64,000 nt of DNA from Candidatus Bathyarchaeota archaeon (GTDB taxonomy: Archaea > Thermoproteota > Bathyarchaeia > Bathyarchaeales > Bathycorpusculaceae), in contig JAOULW010000001.1 of assembly GCA_029881805.1 (NCBI GenBank), forward strand, positions 62,001 through 126,000, read 5' to 3'. The notes below the pieces were generated by a model. The model did not search any database and was not told the DNA's origin. It saw nothing but the letters and a program-made list of their open reading frames with translations. Below are positions 59,212-64,000 of this stretch, piece by piece. Numbering within the stretch: position 1 is the first letter of the stretch; every line of letters starts with the position of its first letter. Position numbers and translations under genes: made by a program.

Positions 59212-59985
59212 GTGCAGCGTGTGAATAAGGGGCGCCTGAGGGAATTCTATGAAGAAGAGGCTAGGCGCTTGTCGCATCAAGAAGTTATGTATCTGAAAGG
59301 GAATAAGCATGAGCTTTGGTGGCATAGGAAAAGGTTGCATTACATTTTCTCTTTTCTCTCGGAAATATTTGAAAACAATCGAGTTACGACGTTTGTAGAT
59401 ATTGGGTGCGCTGAAGGCTTCTACATAAAATATGTTTCATCAGTTTGCAGCGGAGTCTTTTGCGTAGGTGCGGATATCGCACGCGCGTATGTAAAAAAGG
59501 CTAAAGTGAGTGGCAAGAAATTAAACACTGAATATATCGTTTGTGACATAGAGAATTTGCCGTTTCAAGACAATTCTATCGACATAGTACTTTGTTCTGA
59601 AGTACTTGAACATGTGCATAATTACCGTGGTGCACTTACCGAGACATGTAGAATTGGGAAGAAATATTTAGTGATATCATTTCCAGGACACTCGCTCCTT
59701 TATAGTGCTATTAACAAAATGGAGTTTGTAAGAAACTTTGTTGACAAGCTTAAGCTGGATGTAGGGCACGTATCAGAAGTGACTGTGGAAGACGTTAAAG
59801 AGTTGTTAAAAGGCGAATGTGACTCTTTGAAAGTGAAAATTGGTGGGGCTCTTCCATTACAATTGTTTAAAATTATTCCTTCAGTTGGACTAGTTGAGGT
59901 AATTGATAACTCGTTCTGTAAAGCGCTAGAGCGTTTTGGCGCTGTCAATCATGCAACAATACATGTGATAAAGATAGTAAAATGA
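59212..59985 (+). CDS. Class I SAM-dependent methyltransferase
   Basis: Motif I is FVDIGCAEGFYIKYVSS, followed by GADIARAYVKKAK and DIENLPFQDNSIDIVLCSEVLEHV (the post-I acidic and the typical EVLEH motif). TETCRIGKKYLVISFPG is the next strand. GTG 59212 has GAGGGG at seven bases; TTG 59206 is too close. In this glycan region it probably methylates a sugar or lipid carrier, but the target is not known. Confidence 0.88.
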   Translation: MQRVNKGRLREFYEEEARRLSHQEVMYLKGNKHELWWHRKRLHYIFSFLSEIFENNRVTTFVDIGCAEGFYIKYVSSVCSGVFCVGADIARAYVKKAKVSGKKLNTEYIVCDIENLPFQDNSIDIVLCSEVLEHVHNYRGALTETCRIGKKYLVISFPGHSLLYSAINKMEFVRNFVDKLKLDVGHVSEVTVEDVKELLKGECDSLKVKIGGALPLQLFKIIPSVGLVEVIDNSFCKALERFGAVNHATIHVIKIVK

Positions 59986-60209
59986 TTCGGGAGTGTATAA
60001 CATAAAACAACGCGATAACTAGATTGAATATTCAATAAGCGCATTCGGATACTCTTGCGCTTTAGAAAAGGCGGGTTTGTGGTAAATGGCCTTGCTCGCA
60101 TCGGTGGGAGTTTGGCGGAAAGCCAAACTTTTTTCTAATATGAGCTTGGTAAAGCGCACACTATTAAGAACTGAAACGACACTATCGCGGTCATCCTGTG
60201 TGATCTTCA

Positions 60210-60219
60210 AATATAAATA
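60210..60219 (+). promoter_or_regulatory. TATA box before the second methyltransferase
   Basis: AATATAAATA, 54 bases upstream of ATG 60273. The 287-base gap from 59986 holds no gene that I can support; open frames on both strands there look like noise. Confidence 0.45.
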
Positions 60220-60272
60220 CCCTGAGTGCAAAATCTTTTCTCTGCTTCTACCCATAGTGGTATGGGTGCAAT

Positions 60273-60905
60273 ATGCGTACAGATAGAGAGCTTTTCAAGA
60301 GCTGTAGCGCTGAGAAAGCAACAAAAATTATAAGAGATCATTTAGGCGGCTTGACTTTGGATGTTGGGTGTTTTGATGGTTTAATCGTTTCGACGCATAG
60401 AGAAGCTATTGGGATAGATATTATTTTGAATAAGTCATATGTTCCATTCGTTTTGGCTGATATGCATCATTTGCCGTTTAAAGCAGTGAGCTTTAACACT
60501 GTTGTAATGTGTCATGTGCTTGAACATACAAACAAACCAGATCTAGCTTTGAAAGAAGCTGGAGGAGTTTTACAGGTTAATGGAAAGCTTATAATTGCGA
60601 TACCAAATGCCAGAAATCCTGCAAGCGTGTTGCTTAGGTTTTTGATTGGTTATGATGGACACGCTTTCCCAAAAGAAACTGCAGAATCATATGCGAAGCA
60701 TAGAATTTTTTTGGGGGCTAATGATCTGACGTATTTAGTTCAGAAACAAGGCTTTATTATTCAGAAAACCTTCGGGACCACACCATATCTTCCAAAAATA
60801 GAGAGAATTTTTGAACTGCGCTTATTCAGAAGTTTTTATTGGGAGTTAGGAGACGTATTTAAAAAGTATGCGAAAGATTTGATTTTCATAATAAAAAAAT
60901 CATGA
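60273..60905 (+). CDS. Class I SAM-dependent methyltransferase
   Basis: Short methyltransferase with LTLDVGCFDGLIVS (motif I), IGIDIILNKSYVPFVLADMHHLPF, and FNTVVMCHVLEHTNKPDLAL. The C-terminal part has IAIPNARNP, as in many sugar- or polyketide-type methyltransferases of surface-polysaccharide clusters. It starts ATG 60273 and ends with Lys-Ser, just before the inverted-repeat element. The target is unknown; it could act with the glycosyltransferases upstream. Confidence 0.88.
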   Translation: MRTDRELFKSCSAEKATKIIRDHLGGLTLDVGCFDGLIVSTHREAIGIDIILNKSYVPFVLADMHHLPFKAVSFNTVVMCHVLEHTNKPDLALKEAGGVLQVNGKLIIAIPNARNPASVLLRFLIGYDGHAFPKETAESYAKHRIFLGANDLTYLVQKQGFIIQKTFGTTPYLPKIERIFELRLFRSFYWELGDVFKKYAKDLIFIIKKS

Positions 60906-60946
60906 CACCATCATCCATTCACATTTCAGTTGGGGGTGTATCAGTA

Positions 60947-61052
60947 GAGGGGGAATGTCGAAAAAGTCAAGGGCATAAAGCCCCGCAGGGAACCCACCAC
61001 TTCGTGATAACCCCCTGCGCCTTAGGTTGACTTTTTCGACAGATTCCACCTC
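60947..61052. repeat. Long imperfect inverted repeat that can fold into a three-way junction
   Basis: The perfect 14-bp arms GTCGAAAAAGTCAA (60957-60970) and TTGACTTTTTCGAC (61027-61040) are extended outward by GAGGGGGAAT and ATTCCACCTC with one mismatch. Inside are two further hairpins: GGGC-ATAAA-GCCC (60971-60983) and CGCAGGG with CCCTGCG (60984-60990 and 61013-61019). Together they give a closed stem with two inner stems. It lies in a gap between methyltransferase genes beside an integrase remnant. It could be a structured RNA, the end of a mobile element, or a MITE-like element. Confidence 0.65.
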
Positions 61053-61062
61053 TCGCACGAAG

Positions 61063-61080
61063 AGACTAGAGGGATAGTCT
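61063..61080. repeat. Short hairpin AGACTA-GAGGGA-TAGTCT
   Basis: A perfect six-base stem (61063-61068 and 61075-61080) with a six-base GA-rich loop, ten bases after the large inverted repeat. It may be part of the same element. Confidence 0.45.
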
Positions 61081-61146
61081 AGTTCTTCTCAAACCGTTCC
61101 TAGATCATTTTTCTATTTGGTCTAGGTCTGTGCGCATTTCGCTCAA

Positions 61147-61326
61147 TTGCTTCTTGAGTTAACTTTGCTCTATGTACAAATTGAAAGTGCGCTCTTCCAA
61201 AACACATCTGAAGATTTCACTTGCAGAATCGCTGAAAGTCAAGATCAGATAAAAGAACTCATCGAGGCAGGATTTGAATTCATAATGCAAAAAGACAACA
61301 TGGCTTACTTTCGAAAGCGAAAATGA
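61147..61326 (+). pseudogene. Remnant of a tyrosine-recombinase (integrase) C-terminus
   Basis: An open frame ends at 61326 with YVQIESALFQNTSEDF, CRIAESQDQIKELIEAGFEFI and MAYFRKRK. The combination ALFxxxxxDFxCxxAxSxxxIxxLIEAGFExV...FRKRK is the C-terminal tail of archaeal tyrosine integrases. Everything upstream (the catalytic Arg-His-Arg-Tyr domain) is missing and the frame is closed by a TAG near 61125. So this is a broken 3' end left by a past integration or deletion. The assignment is from memory of the family tail. Confidence 0.6.
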
Positions 61327-61422
61327 ATGAGTTTAAGAATACTCTTGAATAATCAAAGGTTGTTCGGCCAACCTTTAAGCGACCACAAATCTCATAATAT
61401 CCTTCAGGATTTAGTTGCGCCG

Positions 61423-62181
61423 TTACGATACTTGCGTGTAAACTATGTATCCCATGGGAAGGAAATGATAAAGACCGAGCTTACTAAGAAAACTTCCGAA
61501 CGGTAAAAATATCCCCTCGTATTTCTTAACATCGTATGTCCAAAAGCCATATTCTTTCAAGGAGCGGATTACGCTTTTAAGGGAAGGCACAGCAACATAT
61601 CCTCCTCTATAAGCAAATAAATGCATACTTGAAGACAGAAAGCCGAAAAAGGGGAGGTAAGTATGACTTTCAACAATGAAATACCTATTTGGCAATTGAA
61701 CCACGAAACGCCCTCCTTTTCTGATAACTCGCCTTGCCTCCTTATAGAACATTTTCCTCTTCTCCTTAGGAATATGCTCTATAAGACTGAAAGCAGTCAC
61801 AAACGAAAAAGCGTCATTTTTGAAAGGTAACCTCGTTGCGTCCGCAACTACATGTTGATACAGATCTTGCTGGTTCTTTATCAAGTCGACGCCTACCAAA
61901 AGCTTGGACTTGGTGGATTCTGTGATGGCGTCAAGGAGCGATCCTCTTCCGCAACCTAGGTCAAGAATAGAGTCAAAATCATGATTAGAAATGAAAGATG
62001 AAAAATATCCTATTCTTTCCTTTTCGGTTCCGAATTTTGCGTTCAGAAGTTGAAAGAGATACGCTCGAATTCTGTTGTATGTGTTGTACGTTTTACTATT
62101 CATCTCACGCTGTTTTGAAAATGTGTTGCACCTACTTGCTTTTAACAATATTGAAAATATGTGTTTAGAAGCGAGTTCCAT
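61423..62181 (-). CDS. Class I SAM-dependent methyltransferase
   Basis: Motif I is SILDLGCGRGSLLDAITES, then VGVDLIKNQQD, VVADATRLPFKNDAFSFVTAFSLIEHIPKEKR, and GGRFVVQLPNRYF. The N-terminal 50 residues are helical and basic and may be an extra domain; ATG 62103 is a possible internal start. The C-terminal part (about residues 170-250) is hydrophobic and aromatic. It is the only minus-strand gene in the glycan region and is divergent from the polytopic membrane protein gene. Confidence 0.87.
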   Translation of the reverse strand: MELASKHIFSILLKASRCNTFSKQREMNSKTYNTYNRIRAYLFQLLNAKFGTEKERIGYFSSFISNHDFDSILDLGCGRGSLLDAITESTKSKLLVGVDLIKNQQDLYQHVVADATRLPFKNDAFSFVTAFSLIEHIPKEKRKMFYKEARRVIRKGGRFVVQLPNRYFIVESHTYLPFFGFLSSSMHLFAYRGGYVAVPSLKSVIRSLKEYGFWTYDVKKYEGIFLPFGSFLSKLGLYHFLPMGYIVYTQVS

Positions 62182-62249
62182 GTTCGTAGATTTGGGGAAA
62201 AAGTTATAGCTAGGTCGTTTTTATGAATTGTGCCTTGTAGGAGATAAGA

Positions 62250-64000
62250 TTGAAATCGGTTGAGATAATCCTTCAACTCCTATTCTTTATGTTTTGCCTA
62301 TCTTCTTTAGGTGAACCTTTGAGAATTTTCATTCGAAGATTTTCCAGGATTTTCAACGGTCTAGATTTTCTGCAAATACTTCTACTCGATGTCTACCTAG
62401 GCGGTTTTCTTTTGTATATTATCGCTGTTATTCCATTGCATCTTTTTAATCTGATTACACTATATACAGTCACTATTCTATGCATTATAGTTACCTTATA
62501 TGTTCATCGAAGAAAATTCAGGAGCTTTATTCAGAATTTACATTTACATCTTAAATTTGCACCGCAAAGCCATCGTTTAATTGAGATTGGCTTGGTCGCT
62601 TCAATGTTTCTGTTTAGCCTTTTTGTACAAACCTTCTCGTTTAATTATCTTATATTTGGAAGTGTCCGCGATACTTCCATTCATTCGTTATTTGTTCAAG
62701 TAATCATGGAAAACAACCAAGTACCAGAAACAGTGTACCCTTATTCTACTGCGGGGATCGTTTATCCTCAAGGACATAGTCCAATAGCAGCCTATTCCGT
62801 TTTCATTTTAAATTATTCCCCACCCCAAGCAATTTTTTACTTAACGTCCCTTTTTAATGCACTTACAATACTTGGCGCCTATTTTTTGGGCAAAACTTTA
62901 TCTGGACGATGGAATCTAAGCTTGAGTTTGGTATTTGTATTTACTTTTCTCGCTTTCTGGCCTAGATATATAACTTGGGGAAGTAACGCGATGGTTGTAA
63001 GTTTTCCATTCTATTTTATCTGTCTGAGTCTCTTTCCTTTTCTCGCTAAAGAAAAATTAAGTATAAAAACAATCTTGGCGATTGGCTTTCTCTTCGGCTA
63101 TTTGTCGGTTTTGCATCTGCAAGTGTATGAAGTGCTGATTGCTGCCTTATATGTGGTGGGGTTCTACATCATACTCAAGAGAAATAATCGCAGATGCCTC
63201 TCATTTATAATAATTTCTTTCATAAGCCTACTGGTTTTAAGCCCATTTATTTATAGGGCATTAATTTTCTATTCATATCCCTATCACAACATTGGGCTAC
63301 CAGCCGATGTCGAAATTCCGTCTTCTCAACTTGGGTTTTCACTAATCTTGTCAGGTCTCAGTTCGTTATTTGAACTCATCGCTGTTAACACCCACCTCAG
63401 AATTGCTTCATTCGCCCTATTTTTTGTAAGCGTGTTAATAATAGTGTATTTTCGCAGAAAAGAGAGGTTTAGACAAACTAATGAACTTACCAAGCTAGGC
63501 ATAGCTACTCTTCTTGGAGAATTACTTATCTTTCTTTTTGGCTCGTTTTCTCCCTACAATCTGCCCTTTTATCCCCAACCATTGCTGCTATACTTTTCGT
63601 TCTATTTCTTTGTCGCAGTCTTCATTTGTGCTTTATACTACTCTATTCATTTTTATTTGTCGAAGAAAATTCTCTCAAAAGCACTTGAACCTGAACTTAA
63701 GAAAAGAAAGTTTTTAGCCGTAACACTTTCCTCATTATTGTTTGTCGGGATATTTTCCCCCTTTCTATATCAAAATATATTTGTTGACGTTGAGGGAATT
63801 GGGGGGTCTTACTCTGTTTTTAGTGTGACTACAGAGCAAGACCTTCGTCTGCTCTTGTGGACTAAGGAGAATCTGGACAAAGATGCCACAATATTAGTCA
63901 ACACATTCCAGAGTGGAACCTTTATCCCGAGCGTTTCCAATCGTAAAGTTGTGTTTCCGCCTTCTGCGGAATCATACTCTGTTTCTTACCAAAAGCTTGT
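62250..64000 (+). CDS. Polytopic membrane glycosyltransferase-like protein (runs off right edge)
   Basis: From TTG 62250 (AGGAGAT upstream) the frame is open without a stop to the last base, more than 580 codons. The product has many membrane helices (for example IILQLLFFMFCLSSLG, ILLLDVYLGGFLLYIIAVI, SLSLVFVFTFLAFW) and one larger outside loop with RDTSIHSLFVQVIMENN and PQGHSPIAAYS. A C-terminal soluble part begins near residue 545 (LRLLLWTKENLDKDATILV). This layout is that of GT-C glycosyltransferases (GT39/oligosaccharyltransferase type). It lacks an ATG, so it is easy to miss. Substrate is unknown; the neighbouring glycan genes support a role in surface glycosylation. The C-terminus is missing. 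Confidence 0.83.
   Translation, partial: MKSVEIILQLLFFMFCLSSLGEPLRIFIRRFSRIFNGLDFLQILLLDVYLGGFLLYIIAVIPLHLFNLITLYTVTILCIIVTLYVHRRKFRSFIQNLHLHLKFAPQSHRLIEIGLVASMFLFSLFVQTFSFNYLIFGSVRDTSIHSLFVQVIMENNQVPETVYPYSTAGIVYPQGHSPIAAYSVFILNYSPPQAIFYLTSLFNALTILGAYFLGKTLSGRWNLSLSLVFVFTFLAFWPRYITWGSNAMVVSFPFYFICLSLFPFLAKEKLSIKTILAIGFLFGYLSVLHLQVYEVLIAALYVVGFYIILKRNNRRCLSFIIISFISLLVLSPFIYRALIFYSYPYHNIGLPADVEIPSSQLGFSLILSGLSSLFELIAVNTHLRIASFALFFVSVLIIVYFRRKERFRQTNELTKLGIATLLGELLIFLFGSFSPYNLPFYPQPLLLYFSFYFFVAVFICALYYSIHFYLSKKILSKALEPELKKRKFLAVTLSSLLFVGIFSPFLYQNIFVDVEGIGGSYSVFSVTTEQDLRLLLWTKENLDKDATILVNTFQSGTFIPSVSNRKVVFPPSAESYSVSYQKL

Noticed and set aside
60019-60286. Frames of 66-78 residues on both strands between the first two methyltransferase genes
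   Set aside because: No start signals or family patterns; they overlap a good TATA box for the plus-strand gene.
1-64000. CRISPR arrays, rRNA genes and complete insertion sequences
   Set aside because: No regularly spaced direct repeats, no rRNA signatures and no intact transposase were seen on either strand.

Overview
The window is archaeal. It carries a thermosome subunit, both subunits of the archaeal family-D DNA polymerase, an Orc1/Cdc6 initiator, PCNA, the large primase subunit, SRP54, Alba, aIF5A, Nob1, RNA polymerase subunits F and L, TFS, an Elf1-like factor, geranylgeranylglyceryl phosphate synthase (ether lipids) and a tRNA-Ser gene with an intron just 3' of the anticodon. Family-D polymerase together with Alba and Elf1/TFS points to a TACK-side lineage that keeps PolD. 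Bathyarchaeia is my best guess, but this rests on gene content only and no marker gene was placed in a tree. Shine-Dalgarno sequences of the GGTGA/GGAG type precede many genes, and TTG and GTG starts are common. Others look leaderless, with a TATA box about 25-40 bases upstream.

Layout. 1-3.8 kb is an accessory stretch: the end of a sugar nucleotidyltransferase, then unknown and very small genes (ribbon-helix-helix-like, DnaJ-type zinc finger, a second zinc finger, a very basic 37-residue peptide) and one frameshifted unknown. 4.1-10.9 kb holds the thermosome, tRNA-Ser, uridine phosphorylase, a 17-residue-repeat bactofilin-like protein, an AbrB-PhoU regulator and a frameshifted DUF429 gene. 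10.9-14.5 kb is the replication-initiation locus: polymerase D small subunit, Orc1/Cdc6 and an AT-rich intergenic region with two inverted ORB-like boxes, a likely replication origin. It is followed by a winged-helix gene. 15-17 kb has a membrane-anchored winged-helix regulator with repeated CATCACA/GTCACA motifs upstream. 17-25 kb has an aminotransferase, a nitrilase + NadE pair that looks like a split glutamine-dependent NAD synthetase, GGGP synthase and the polymerase D large subunit. 25-38 kb holds a decayed iron-sulfur flavoprotein, GlyA, Sec61-beta, a DUF2070 membrane protein, the four-gene pyruvate:ferredoxin oxidoreductase operon, a frameshifted alba, a class III aminotransferase, Nob1-NadK and aIF5A. 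38-56 kb is a dense information-processing block: Hsp20, PAC2, SRP54-Pus10-L21e-RpoF-DUF655-KsgA-HemK, L10e-PpsA, Dph2-METTL5-like-Csl4-RpoL, DUF99-TFS-PCNA-PriL. 56-64 kb turns into a surface-glycan region: three glycosyltransferases, three methyltransferases, a structured inverted repeat, an integrase remnant and a partial polytopic membrane protein that runs off the right edge.

The main points for follow-up are the origin, a candidate box C/D guide RNA at 38449-38517, the nitrilase gene whose catalytic N-terminus has no canonical start codon, the operator-like repeats around 15.9-16.2 kb, the hairpin element at 60.9-61.1 kb, the altered KsgA catalytic motif, and several small zinc-finger genes that are easy to miss. 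Three separate single-base frameshifts (unknown gene near 3.39 kb, DUF429, alba) could be real, but assembly error is the first thing to exclude, especially for alba.
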